Shown piece after piece: positions 10,211 to 18,529 of a stretch of 64,000 nucleotides of DNA. Source of the stretch: an uncultured Collinsella sp. (lineage in GTDB: Bacteria; Actinomycetota; Coriobacteriia; Coriobacteriales; Coriobacteriaceae); NCBI GenBank assembly GCA_900756765.1, contig CAAELE010000022.1, forward strand, positions 1 through 64,000, given 5' to 3'. Made by a program: the position numbers and the translations under genes. The stretch's first letter is position 1; each line of letters starts with the position of its first letter. The notes below the pieces were generated by a model, which was not told the origin of the DNA, did no database searches, and saw nothing but the letters and a program-made list of their open reading frames with translations.

Positions 10211-11809
10211 TTAGTTCTCCTCTGATCCAGAAACATCCGAATGGTGCTTGGCCATGAACTGCTGCTTGAAGTCGCCGATGACGCGCAAGAGCTCAGCCTT
10301 GGTGTCATCATCGATCTTCTTGGCGCGAACCTTGTCGAGCAGCGAGCCAAAGCCATTGTCCATGTACTCGATGAGCTCGGCACGGAAGGGCAGCACGTCG
10401 GCGATCTCCAGGTCATCCAGGAAGCCCTCGTTGCCAGCGAACAGCGTAACGATCTGCTCGCCAACCTCAAACGGCTTGTAACGCGGCTGCTTCAGGAGCT
10501 CGGTCATGCGAGCACCATGGGTCAGCTGCTTCTGAGTAGCCTCGTCAAGGTCGGAGCCGAACTGGGTAAAGCCAGCGAGCTCCTGGTACGAAGCGAGGTC
10601 CAGACGAAGGTTGCCGGCGACCTGCTTCATGGCCTTGGTCTGTGCGTCGCCACCGACGCGGGACACGGAAATGCCCACGTCGACTGCCGGGCGCTGGCCC
10701 TGGAAGAAGAGCTCGGACTGCAGGTAGATCTGACCATCGGTAATGGAAATGACGTTGGTCGGAATGTAGGCCGAAACGTCGCCGTCCTGAGTCTCGATGA
10801 TCGGCAGTGCCGTCATTGAGCCGTAGCCGTTCTTCTTGGACATCTTGACGGCACGCTCGAGCAGACGAGAGTGCAGGTAGAAGATGTCGCCAGGATAGGC
10901 CTCGCGTCCGGGCGGACGATGCAGCGTCAGCGACATCTGACGATATGCCACGGCCTGCTTGGACAGGTCGTCGTAGATGACGAGCACGTGACCACCGGGG
11001 TTGGTCTCGCTGGCGGGCTTGCCGTCCTCGCCGTTGTACATAAAGAACTCGCCGATAGCGGCACCGGCCATAGGCGCGATGTACTGCATAGGGGCGGAAT
11101 CGGCAGCGGTGGCCGAAACGATGATGGTGTAGTCGAGCGCACCGTGCTGAGCGAGGGTCTCGCGAATGTTAGCAACCGTGGAGGCCTTCTGGCCGATGGC
11201 GACATAGATGCAAACCATGCCCTTGCCGCGCTGATTGAGGATAGCGTCGATGGCAATGGCGGTCTTACCGGTCTTACGGTCGCCGATGATGAGCTCACGC
11301 TGACCGCGGCCGATAGGCACCATGGAGTCGATAGCCAACAGGCCGGTCTGAACCGGCTCGCACACCGGGGTACGGTCGATGACACCGGGGGCCTTGAACT
11401 CGATGGGGCGACGGTGCGTGGCGACGATGTCACCCAAACCGTCGATAGGCTGGCCGAGCGGATTGACGACGCGGCCGAGCATGGCGCGGCTCACAGGGAT
11501 ATCCATAATGCGGCCAGTGGTGCGGCACTCGTCGCCTTCCTTGATGGCGTCGACGGCACCGAACAGAACGGCGCCGACCTCGTCACGGTCAAGGTTCTGG
11601 GCAAGGCCGAAGACGGTCTCACCGGTATCGGAGCTCTTGAACTCCAGAAGCTCGCCTGCCATGGCGCTCTTGAGGCCGGAGACGCGCGCGATGCCGTCGC
11701 CTACCTCGTCGACCGTTGAAACCTCATGCGTATCGACCGTCGCGGAGAGGCTCGTGAGCTGCTCCTGCAGTTTCTTGGCGATATCCTGGGCATTGAGGGT
11801 TTCGGACAT
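10211..11809 (-). CDS. atpA: ATP synthase F1 subunit alpha
   Basis: The non-catalytic nucleotide-binding alpha subunit, 532 residues. It shows the P-loop GDRKTGKTAIAID, the VSRVGGDAQTKAMK segment with the alpha-specific Arg finger neighbourhood, and the PGREAYPGDIFYLHSRLLERA block. The C-terminal tail (KQQFMAKHHSDVSGSEEN) is slightly extended. The start ATG overlaps the atpH stop by one base. Confidence 0.97.
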   Translation of the reverse strand: MSETLNAQDIAKKLQEQLTSLSATVDTHEVSTVDEVGDGIARVSGLKSAMAGELLEFKSSDTGETVFGLAQNLDRDEVGAVLFGAVDAIKEGDECRTTGRIMDIPVSRAMLGRVVNPLGQPIDGLGDIVATHRRPIEFKAPGVIDRTPVCEPVQTGLLAIDSMVPIGRGQRELIIGDRKTGKTAIAIDAILNQRGKGMVCIYVAIGQKASTVANIRETLAQHGALDYTIIVSATAADSAPMQYIAPMAGAAIGEFFMYNGEDGKPASETNPGGHVLVIYDDLSKQAVAYRQMSLTLHRPPGREAYPGDIFYLHSRLLERAVKMSKKNGYGSMTALPIIETQDGDVSAYIPTNVISITDGQIYLQSELFFQGQRPAVDVGISVSRVGGDAQTKAMKQVAGNLRLDLASYQELAGFTQFGSDLDEATQKQLTHGARMTELLKQPRYKPFEVGEQIVTLFAGNEGFLDDLEIADVLPFRAELIEYMDNGFGSLLDKVRAKKIDDDTKAELLRVIGDFKQQFMAKHHSDVSGSEEN

Positions 11810-12285
11810 TAGGCTTCACCTCCGTACGAATTAGCAGAGTTTGCGAGGGTCTCCTGCGCGATGCGCAGCTGCGTCTTGACGGAAATGTCACGACGCTCGC
11901 CGCGGGCCTCGAGCACCAGGCCGCCCACGATAGACGGGTCGACCTGCTCGATAAGGAATACCTTGCGGCCGAAGTCCTGCTCGCATTTCTTAGTGATGGT
12001 TTGACGCAGCTCGTCGTCGAGCGGGATCGCCGTGGTGACGGTCACGCCCACTACATCCTCGTCTTCCTCGGCAACATACTTAAAGGCAGCTGCCACCTTG
12101 GGAAGAAGGTCGAGCTGGTCGCGCTTGGACATGGTGTCGAGCACGGCGATGATCTCGGGGCTGGCGCTAGCCAGATGCTCGATCATCTCGAGGTCCTCGA
12201 ACACATGGTTCTCGGCCTTGGCGGCTTCCAAAAGGGAGCGCGCGTAGGTCTCGAGCACCTTGTCCTGATAGCGGCTAGTCGGCAT
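11809..12285 (-). CDS. atpH: ATP synthase F1 subunit delta
   Basis: The 158-residue delta (OSCP-like) subunit that ties the peripheral stalk to the top of F1. The N-terminal helical bundle starts YQDKVLETYARSLLEAA, and the C-terminal part contains the family motif DPSIVGGLVLEARGERRDISV. It overlaps atpF by 11 bp upstream and atpA by one base downstream. Confidence 0.92.
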   Translation of the reverse strand: MPTSRYQDKVLETYARSLLEAAKAENHVFEDLEMIEHLASASPEIIAVLDTMSKRDQLDLLPKVAAAFKYVAEEDEDVVGVTVTTAIPLDDELRQTITKKCEQDFGRKVFLIEQVDPSIVGGLVLEARGERRDISVKTQLRIAQETLANSANSYGGEA

Positions 12286-12877
12286 TCAGGCTACCTGCTT
12301 CCTGGATGTAGCGCTCGATGAGCTTCTTCTGCTCGGACTCGTCCTCGAGTGCCTCGCCCACGATCTTGGTGGCGACGGCAACGGACAGGTCGGCGATGGA
12401 ACTCGCGGCACCGGCGTAGATGGACTTGCGCTCGTCCTCGACGGTCGTATGGGCCTTGGCGATGATCTCCTCGGCCTCCTTGTGAGCAGCCTCGATGATA
12501 CGGGCGCGCTCGGACTCGGCGTCCTTACGGGCCTCGAGAACGATGTCGGCAGCCTGACGACGGGCGTCGGTGACGATCGAGTCGGACTCAGCGCGCTTGG
12601 CGATAGCCTCCTGCTTGGTCTTCTCGGCCTCGTCGAGGCTCTCCTCGATCTTCTTGCCGCGCTCCTCCATGGTTTTCATGATGCCCGGCAGGGCGACCTT
12701 GGCCAGCACGATCCAGATGATCAGGAAGGCGATAAGCGCCGGGATGAACTCCGCCATCTTAGGGATGAGGATGTCCGCACCGGCAGCGCCGTCCTCGGCG
12801 AACGCGGAAACCGGCATGAGCAGCGCGGCCGCGGACGCGGAGAGTGCGATCGCGCTCTTCTGGGATGAAAGATTCAT
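12275..12877 (-). CDS. atpF: ATP synthase Fo subunit b with signal-like N-terminus
   Basis: The peripheral-stalk b subunit, 200 residues. A membrane helix (FIPALIAFLIIWIVLAKVAL) is followed by a long Glu/Lys/Ala-rich coiled coil. It also carries about 28 extra N-terminal residues resembling a secretion signal (ALSASAAALLMPVSAFA then EDGAA), which would put the true membrane helix second. Whether this leader is cleaved is unknown. The ATG at 12877 has a usable upstream site and the gene sits 15 bp after atpE. Confidence 0.93.
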   Translation of the reverse strand: MNLSSQKSAIALSASAAALLMPVSAFAEDGAAGADILIPKMAEFIPALIAFLIIWIVLAKVALPGIMKTMEERGKKIEESLDEAEKTKQEAIAKRAESDSIVTDARRQAADIVLEARKDAESERARIIEAAHKEAEEIIAKAHTTVEDERKSIYAGAASSIADLSVAVATKIVGEALEDESEQKKLIERYIQEAGSLNAD

Positions 12878-12892
12878 ACTTGACGCTCCGTG

Positions 12893-13087
12893 CTATTTAA
12901 CGATCAGCGCGACAACGAAGCCGATCAGAGCCAGAGCCTCGCCGAAGGCGGAGCCCATGATGAAGACGGTGAACACGCGGCCCTGGACCTCAGGCTGACG
13001 GGCCATAGCACCCGTAGCACCCAGAGCAGACAGGCCGATAGCAAGACCAGCGCCGATAACACCGAGACCGTAACCGATAACTCCCAC
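12893..13087 (-). CDS. atpE: ATP synthase Fo subunit c (short form)
   Basis: The c-ring proteolipid, only 64 residues; typical c subunits are 70-85. Two hairpin helices flank the polar loop ARQPE. The ion-binding Glu is in the second helix (SAFGEALALIGFV). At the helix-1 position where Na+-type c subunits carry Gln, this protein has Ile (GLAIGLSALG), and the Glu is followed by Ala rather than Ser/Thr, so proton coupling is the more likely reading. The start is a GTG with AAAGGAGG perfectly placed, so the short N-terminus appears genuine. Confidence 0.93.
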   Translation of the reverse strand: MGVIGYGLGVIGAGLAIGLSALGATGAMARQPEVQGRVFTVFIMGSAFGEALALIGFVVALIVK

Positions 13088-13211
13088 GATTCCTCCTTTG
13101 TCGTGCGTGTCTTATTTCACGCAGGATAACCTTTTTATAACTGCCGAGCTCCATGGGTACGGGCACCGGCGGTTTAACGAATTACCTTACCTTTAAGGCG
13201 CGAACGGAAGA

Positions 13212-14015
13212 CTACTCCTCCTCCGCGACCTCCTCTGCCTCGGAGACATACACGGCGGTAAGGACCGTGAAGACGTAAGCCTGGATGGCGCCGACCACAA
13301 GCTCGATCGCATAGATCAGGATGAGGATGGCAAGCCAGGCCAGCGAAGGCAGGGCGCCGACGGCGTGGGCCGCGGAAACCTGCTGAAGCAGCGGCTGCAT
13401 GAACATGCTCGCCATAATGGCGAACGAGCCCATGACCACGTGTCCTGCGAACATGTTGCAGAACAGACGGACGGCAAGCGTGATGAGGCGCAGGAAGGTC
13501 GAGAAAAGCTCGACGACCCACACAAGCACGTTCATCGGGAAGCTCACGCCCTGCGGGGCGAGGCTCTTGATGTAGCCGATCACGCCGTGAGCCTTGCATC
13601 CGTAGTAGATGAAGTACACGAAGGCGAAGATGGCGAGCGCGGCGGTGGAGCCGATTGCACCGGTGCCGGGCTTCATTCCCGGGATCAGGCCGATCATGTT
13701 ATTGATCAGGATGAACAGGAAAAGCGAGCACAGGAACGGGAAGTGCTTCTTCCAGTTCTCACCCACGACGCCCTTGCCGATATCGTTCTCGACGTACTCG
13801 ATGATGTACTCGAAACCGTTGACGAAGAAGCCCTTGGGAACCAGGGTCTGCTTCTTCTTGAACACGGCCAGGACGATCAGGAGCACGATCGTGGAGACGA
13901 TCAGCCAAAACGAGTACTGCGTGATGCCGCAGCTCAGATCGCCCACGACAGGGGTGGAGCTGAACTCGCTGACCAGATGATTAATCTCATCAGGCAGCTT
14001 TTCAAAAATTTCCAC
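13212..14015 (-). CDS. atpB: ATP synthase Fo subunit a
   Basis: The membrane a subunit forming the proton half-channels, 267 residues with about six helices. The essential Arg lies in the block LRLITLAVRLFCNMFAGHVV (LRLxxNxxAGH family motif). A charged Glu-rich tail (SEAEEVAEEE) ends the protein. It is separated from atpE by about 125 bp, the largest gap inside the operon, which might hold a processing site; nothing clear is seen there. Confidence 0.95.
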   Translation of the reverse strand: MEIFEKLPDEINHLVSEFSSTPVVGDLSCGITQYSFWLIVSTIVLLIVLAVFKKKQTLVPKGFFVNGFEYIIEYVENDIGKGVVGENWKKHFPFLCSLFLFILINNMIGLIPGMKPGTGAIGSTAALAIFAFVYFIYYGCKAHGVIGYIKSLAPQGVSFPMNVLVWVVELFSTFLRLITLAVRLFCNMFAGHVVMGSFAIMASMFMQPLLQQVSAAHAVGALPSLAWLAILILIYAIELVVGAIQAYVFTVLTAVYVSEAEEVAEEE

Positions 14016-14018
14016 GAC

Positions 14019-14330
14019 TTACCTTTCGACCTCATGAGGATCTCGCAGCGCCTTGGCGACACGAACCGTGCAGGCGGCCATAAAGGCCACGAAGCCGATC
14101 GCCTCGCCCAGGAGGAACATGCGAAATGCCTCTCCGAACAACACAAACACAACCAAGGTAAAGACGAGCAGGGCGATTGCCGAGACCGCCAGACTCACCA
14201 TGCCCTTGAGCATGTCCGCATTCTGCTTATCGTCAAGAACCGGCTTGAGCGTAAAAACAAAGGGAAGGAAGGCAATTGCGCCCGCGATGGCGCCTGCAAC
14301 GATAGCGAGCAGATCGGCTATCTGAAACAC
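14019..14330 (-). CDS. ATP synthase subunit I-like small membrane protein
   Basis: About 103 residues with three or four predicted membrane helices (ADLLAIVAGAIAGAIAFLPF, MVSLAVSAIALLVFTLVVFV, IGFVAFMAACTV). Its position as first gene of the atp operon, three bases before atpB, and this topology match AtpI-type assembly factors of the c-ring. Sequence similarity is weak, as is normal for AtpI. The GTG at 14330 with GAGGAAG upstream is preferred over a longer TTG-initiated frame from 14405 that lacks a ribosome site. Confidence 0.65.
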   Translation of the reverse strand: MFQIADLLAIVAGAIAGAIAFLPFVFTLKPVLDDKQNADMLKGMVSLAVSAIALLVFTLVVFVLFGEAFRMFLLGEAIGFVAFMAACTVRVAKALRDPHEVER

Positions 14331-14391
14331 TGGCTTCCTCGCTTTCCTTTTTAACGCCTCACAGCACAGTCCCAGCCAAACATTGGTGACT

Positions 14392-14419
14392 ATTGTACGA
14401 GCCAATCGCTAAAGTACAA
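14392..14419 (-). promoter_or_regulatory. Candidate promoter of the atp operon
   Basis: On the minus strand TTGTAC (14419-14414) and TACAAT (14397-14392) are spaced by 16 bases. Transcription would start about 55 bp upstream of the first gene. The -35 matches only three of six consensus bases. Confidence 0.4.
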
Positions 14420-14610
14420 CCGTAAAACAAACGGTTAATACGCACCTGTTCGTTTTCTTAAGACCTTCTTTATGCCGCAGGTAGGTAATACGTTTTTCTC
14501 GAACCCCTCAGGGCAAAACGTCCGTTAACAGGAGTGCGCGTGGACGTCTTTTACTCGCCCGCGCGCACCATTTCTTCGTATTTGTGACCGAAGCCGACAA
14601 GGCCCAACGA

Positions 14611-15258
14611 CTAGAGCGTGCCGTAGATGCGGTCGCCGGCGTCGCCCAGGCCGGGAACGATGTAGGCGGCTTCGTTGAGATGGTCATCGATGGCGCACGT
14701 ATAAATATGTACGTCGGGGTCCTTTTCGGTCAGTGACTTGAGGCCCTCGGGCGCGGCGACGATACACAGCATGCGGATATCCTTGACACCGCGCTCGCGC
14801 AGGTAGCTGATAGCCATCTCGGCCGAACCGCCCGTGGCGAGCATGGGGTCGACAACCAGGCAGATGCGCTGGTCGATATCCTTGGGCATCTTGCAGTAAT
14901 ACTCGTGCGGCTCGTGGGTGACCTCGTCGCGCTCCATGCCGATGTGGCCCACGCGAGCGGAGGGTACCAAGTCGAGGATGCCATCGACCATGCCAAGGCC
15001 TGCACGCAGGATGGGAACGATGGCGAGCTTTTTGCCGGCGAGCTGCTTAAACGTTGCGGTGGTGATGGGGGTCTCGACCTCGACGTCTTCCATGGGCAGG
15101 TCGCGCATGGCCTCGTAGCCGTCAAAAAGCGCGAGTTCGCGCACGAGCTGGCGGAACTGGTTGGTGCCGGTGTTTTTGTCGCGCAGGATCGACAGCTTGT
15201 GCTGGACGAGCGGGTGATCGACAAGCGTCACACGGGACGCGTCGTAGGTGACGGTCAT
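14611..15258 (-). CDS. upp: Uracil phosphoribosyltransferase
   Basis: A 215-residue cytoplasmic enzyme that converts uracil and PRPP to UMP in pyrimidine salvage. The PRPP loop is VDPMLATGGSAEMAI, the uracil-binding C-terminus GLGDAGDRIYGT is present, and the N-terminal HPLVQHKLSILRDKNT is typical. ATG at 15258 with AAAGGGG upstream gives the normal family length; the longer open frame is not similar to the family. A uracil permease is encoded at 37806-39140 but is not linked to it. Confidence 0.95.
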   Translation of the reverse strand: MTVTYDASRVTLVDHPLVQHKLSILRDKNTGTNQFRQLVRELALFDGYEAMRDLPMEDVEVETPITTATFKQLAGKKLAIVPILRAGLGMVDGILDLVPSARVGHIGMERDEVTHEPHEYYCKMPKDIDQRICLVVDPMLATGGSAEMAISYLRERGVKDIRMLCIVAAPEGLKSLTEKDPDVHIYTCAIDDHLNEAAYIVPGLGDAGDRIYGTL

Positions 15259-15381
15259 GGGTTGATTGCCCCTTTCGTTGCGGCCGCAAAACGGCCTTGC
15301 TGACAAGGCGCGCAGCAATGTTGCCGCCGAACGCCATGCACTAGTTTAGCGGTTTGTTGTATCGAGCAGCCCATCGCAGCC

Positions 15382-16923
15382 CTACTGTGCGGTACTGAGC
15401 GAGCGCTTGACTGCATCACGCCAGCCCGCAAGGTTTTGCTCGCGGCGCTCGGCAGACATGTGGGGAAGGAAGGTCCTAACGATCTGGGCATTTTGCTCCA
15501 GCTCTTCTAGGTCTTCCCAATAGCCGACGGCAAGACCCGCCAAGTACGCGGCTCCGATTGCCGTGGTCTCCACCGTCTCGCATTGCAGCACGGGGATATC
15601 CAGCAGGTCGGCCTGGAATTGCATGATGAACTCGTTGCGCGAGGCACCGCCATCGACAGACAGGCGCTCGATCGAAAGCCCCACGTCCTGCTCCATGGCG
15701 CGCAGCACGTCATAACTCTGGTAGGCCATGGACTCGCAGGCGGCACGTACGATGGTCGCACGGCTCGAGGCGCCGGTCAGACCGCACACGATACCGCGGG
15801 CATGCGGGTCCCACCAGGGAGCACCCAAACCCGCAAAGGCGGGAACGAAGTAGCAGCCCTCGTTGTCGTTAATCGAAGCGGCGAGTTGTGCCGACTCACT
15901 CACGCTCGAGATGATGCCCATGTTGTTGCGCAGCCAATTCATGGTTGAGCCGGCGGCAAAGATAGAACCCTCGAGCGCATAGCTGATCTTGCCGTCCGCG
16001 GCGATACCGATCGTGGAGACCAGACCGTTCTTGGATTCGACGATCTCGTCGCCGGTGTTCATGAGCATAAAGCAACCCGTGCCATAGGTGTTTTTGGTCT
16101 GGCCGGGACGAAAACAGCAGTGGCCGAACAGCGACGCCTGCTGGTCGCCCGCCACGCCCATGATGGGCGGCATGTTGGTCATGATGTCGCTCGCGACGCG
16201 GCCGTAGTCGCCCGAGCTCCAGCGAACCTCGGGCATCATGGAACGTGGAACGTCAAAGAGTGCCAGCAGGTCGTCGTCCCAATCGAGCGTATGGATATTA
16301 AAGAGCGCCGTACGGCTGGCATTGGTGTAGTCGGTGGCAAAGACCTGGCCGCCGGTGAGGTTGTAGATGAGCCAGGTGTCGATGGTGCCAAACATGAGGT
16401 CGCCCGCCGCCGCGCTCTCGCGTGCGCCGTCGACGTTGTCGAGAATCCACTGCACCTTGGAGGCCGAGAAATACGGGTCGAGCGTGAGTCCCGTGCGGGA
16501 GCGCACCAACTCCTCGCAACCCTGTTCAACCAACGCGTCGATTGCCGGCGCGGTACGGCGGCACTGCCACACGATGGCGTTATAGATCGGCTGACCGCTC
16601 ACGCGGTCCCAGACCACCGTGGTCTCGCGCTGGTTGGAGATGCCGATGGCGGCAATGCGGTCGGAGTGGATACCGCTCTTAAACTGGACTTCCATCATGA
16701 CGGCGATCTGGCTGGCAAGGACCGCCATGGGGTCTTGCTCTACCCAACCGGGACGCGGAAAACTGGTTTTGACGCTGCGACGTGCCTGCGCGACGATGCA
16801 TCCGTACTCGTCGACGATGGTCGCAAGTACCGAGGTGGTGCCGCAGTCGAGCGCCATGATGTAGGAACCGCCAAAGTTAAACGAGGCATCTTCCATGCCC
16901 AGGCTGCCCAGATTCAACGACAT
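15382..16923 (-). CDS. glpK: Glycerol kinase
   Basis: A FGGY-family kinase of 513 residues that phosphorylates glycerol to glycerol 3-phosphate. It has the N-terminal ATP-binding MALDCGTTSVLATIVDE, the FGGY signature regions TNASRTALFNIHTLDWDD and YFVPAFAGLGAPWWDPHARG, and DGGASRNEFIMQFQADLL. About 20 residues precede the usual start, supported by AGGTG before the ATG at 16923. No glycerol channel or glpD is adjacent. It starts 14 bp after the end of tsaC on the same strand, so the two may be co-transcribed. Confidence 0.93.
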   Translation of the reverse strand: MSLNLGSLGMEDASFNFGGSYIMALDCGTTSVLATIVDEYGCIVAQARRSVKTSFPRPGWVEQDPMAVLASQIAVMMEVQFKSGIHSDRIAAIGISNQRETTVVWDRVSGQPIYNAIVWQCRRTAPAIDALVEQGCEELVRSRTGLTLDPYFSASKVQWILDNVDGARESAAAGDLMFGTIDTWLIYNLTGGQVFATDYTNASRTALFNIHTLDWDDDLLALFDVPRSMMPEVRWSSGDYGRVASDIMTNMPPIMGVAGDQQASLFGHCCFRPGQTKNTYGTGCFMLMNTGDEIVESKNGLVSTIGIAADGKISYALEGSIFAAGSTMNWLRNNMGIISSVSESAQLAASINDNEGCYFVPAFAGLGAPWWDPHARGIVCGLTGASSRATIVRAACESMAYQSYDVLRAMEQDVGLSIERLSVDGGASRNEFIMQFQADLLDIPVLQCETVETTAIGAAYLAGLAVGYWEDLEELEQNAQIVRTFLPHMSAERREQNLAGWRDAVKRSLSTAQ

Positions 16924-16936
16924 CGCTTACACCTTT

Positions 16937-17680
16937 CTATTGCATCGGGTCGGACAGGACCCGTTCGATCTCTGATGCGGGAAGTGCGCCTTGGCGCAGG
17001 ATCTGGAGCCCGCCGTGCTGGAACGACACGATGGTCGAGGCGTCGCGACACGGGGTCTCACCGGCGTCGACGGCAACATCGACCCCCTCCAGGATGCGAC
17101 CCTCGACGGCGGCAAAGCTTGCCGGCGAGGGCGCGCCGTGCGTATTGGCGCTCGTGCAGGCAAGGGGACTGCCACAGGCGCGGATGAGCGCCTGGACCAC
17201 GGGAGAGGCCGAAGCGCGCAGGGCCACGGTGTCGTCGGCGGCGCGCATAAAGGTCGGCACGCAGGGGGCTGCCTTAATCACGATAGTCAGAGCTCCCGGC
17301 CAGCATCGTCGCGCGAGTACGCGGGCATCTTCCGGGATATCCACGCCATAGCGGTCGAGCGCTTCGACGCCATCGACCAGCCAAGCGACGGTTTGCGTGA
17401 GTTCTCGTTGCTTGAGAGTGAAGATGCGGCGGTAGCCGGTACCGAGTGCGGGGACCGCGGCGCCGTTGACGGTGGCCTGCGGATCGCGCGGCCACGGCAG
17501 AGGTTCACTTGTATCTTGTGGAACGGCATCCGAGAAGGCGTTGACCGCCACGGCGACACCGTAGACAGTCTCGGTCGGGATCAAGGCCAGGCCGCCGCGG
17601 CCGAGCACCTCGGCAGTGCGCTCGACGGCAAGCCGATGCGGCTCGCGCGCTCCCTCGTATACCCGATAGACCGTCTGCAT
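16937..17680 (-). CDS. tsaC: Threonylcarbamoyl-AMP synthase (Sua5/YrdC)
   Basis: A 247-residue YrdC-domain protein that makes threonylcarbamoyl-AMP for the t6A37 modification of ANN-decoding tRNAs. The motif LIPTETVYGVAV and the C-terminal block SPLACTSANTHGAPSP are characteristic. Compared with the short family members, about 30 residues are inserted between ETVYGVAV and the IFTLKQREL helix (normally a KxRP motif); here it reads KQREL, so the loop that contacts ATP may differ. It is followed by glpK. Confidence 0.85.
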   Translation of the reverse strand: MQTVYRVYEGAREPHRLAVERTAEVLGRGGLALIPTETVYGVAVAVNAFSDAVPQDTSEPLPWPRDPQATVNGAAVPALGTGYRRIFTLKQRELTQTVAWLVDGVEALDRYGVDIPEDARVLARRCWPGALTIVIKAAPCVPTFMRAADDTVALRASASPVVQALIRACGSPLACTSANTHGAPSPASFAAVEGRILEGVDVAVDAGETPCRDASTIVSFQHGGLQILRQGALPASEIERVLSDPMQ

Positions 17681-17814
17681 GTGTATGCCAGCCCCTTACG
17701 CTCTGGTGCAAGTTTGTTTACTGTGGGGCATTCTCGCACGAAACGTTCAACCTATTTGCCCAGAGCGCATGTTGGTTTGGTGAGCGGCTCTAGTAGTCGG
17801 TGAAAGTGAGGGGG

Positions 17815-18261
17815 TTATTGGACTGCGACGAACTTCTTTGGCCTGCCGGCGTGGCGTTCTTGGGCGGCGTAGCGCTCGATGCTGTCTATCGTTATCATCC
17901 GACGGCCGTCGACGAGTTCAACATCGAGCTTTCCGGCTTTGACCAGCGCGGTGATCCGCGGAGCGGAGACTTTGAGGTCCAGCGCTGCGTCTTTGAATGT
18001 TCGGCACGCCGCTTCCCGAGCGTCCTCGTGGTCGATTTCGACTGAAAGGGCCACGACCTCGGCCGAGCGTTCGTACCCCATCGGAGTCAAACCGTTGTTG
18101 AGGTCGTCGGCCAAAAACGCCATCAGCGCCTCGGTGGCATGGGCAATCGCTTCTTCGCGCGTATCGCCATCGGCAAAGGCGCCGGGAATCTGCGGGAAGC
18201 TGGCACAGTAACCGTCGTCTTCTTTTATGAGAACGCAATCATAGGTATATCGCTGTTTCAT
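17815..18261 (-). CDS. hicB: HicB-family antitoxin
   Basis: A 148-residue antitoxin with the partial RNase-H-like HicB fold (YTYDCVLIKEDDGYCASFPQ then GAFADGDTREEAIAHATEAL). A C-terminal DNA-binding part (about residues 95-148, KVSAPRITALVKAGKLDVEL) ends in a basic tail. It should neutralise HicA and repress the shared promoter. ATG at 18261 is chosen over the adjacent ATG at 18264 because AGGGGG then has normal spacing. It follows hicA by a 14-base gap. Confidence 0.88.
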   Translation of the reverse strand: MKQRYTYDCVLIKEDDGYCASFPQIPGAFADGDTREEAIAHATEALMAFLADDLNNGLTPMGYERSAEVVALSVEIDHEDAREAACRTFKDAALDLKVSAPRITALVKAGKLDVELVDGRRMITIDSIERYAAQERHAGRPKKFVAVQ

Positions 18262-18275
18262 CATGACCCCCTCGG

Positions 18276-18461
18276 CTACCATCCAGCTTGCCGGCGAATG
18301 CTTGCCCACGTGCCCTTCTTTGGTCGATCACCACCCGAGCCGTTCACGGTGACAACACGGTCACCGGAAACATACTTAGCATGACTACCGACTTGCGCGA
18401 CCTTCACGAATCCATCGTGCTTGAGTAGGGCAATGATTTCCCGAAAGGTAGGAGGTTGCAT
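18276..18461 (-). CDS. hicA: HicA-family toxin (mRNA interferase)
   Basis: A 61-residue double-stranded RNA-binding-fold toxin. It has the family pattern of an N-terminal helix (FREIIALLKHDGFVKVAQ), the catalytic His in GSHAKY, and a C-terminal GTWASIRRQAGW. It cleaves mRNA when freed from HicB. It is the first gene of the pair, directly behind a palindromic promoter-operator at 18487-18506. Confidence 0.88.
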   Translation of the reverse strand: MQPPTFREIIALLKHDGFVKVAQVGSHAKYVSGDRVVTVNGSGGDRPKKGTWASIRRQAGW

Positions 18462-18486
18462 GGGCCGACCTCTTTCAGCCGTCCTA

Positions 18487-18506
18487 ATTATAAACTACTT
18501 TATAAT
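18487..18506 (-). promoter_or_regulatory. hicAB promoter and palindromic operator
   Basis: ATTATAAA-CTAC-TTTATAAT is a perfect 20-bp palindrome. On the minus strand it contains a consensus -10 box TATAAT, with TTAGCA 17 bases upstream as a possible -35. It lies 26-45 bp before the hicA start, so repressor binding here would block RNA polymerase. Confidence 0.65.
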
Positions 18507-18529
18507 TTTTGCTAACCAGTTAATAAATA

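Noticed and set aside
12893..13087. Sodium-dependent ATP synthase
   Set aside because: The Gln in helix 1 and Ser/Thr after the helix-2 Glu that mark Na+ binding c subunits are replaced by Ile and Ala.
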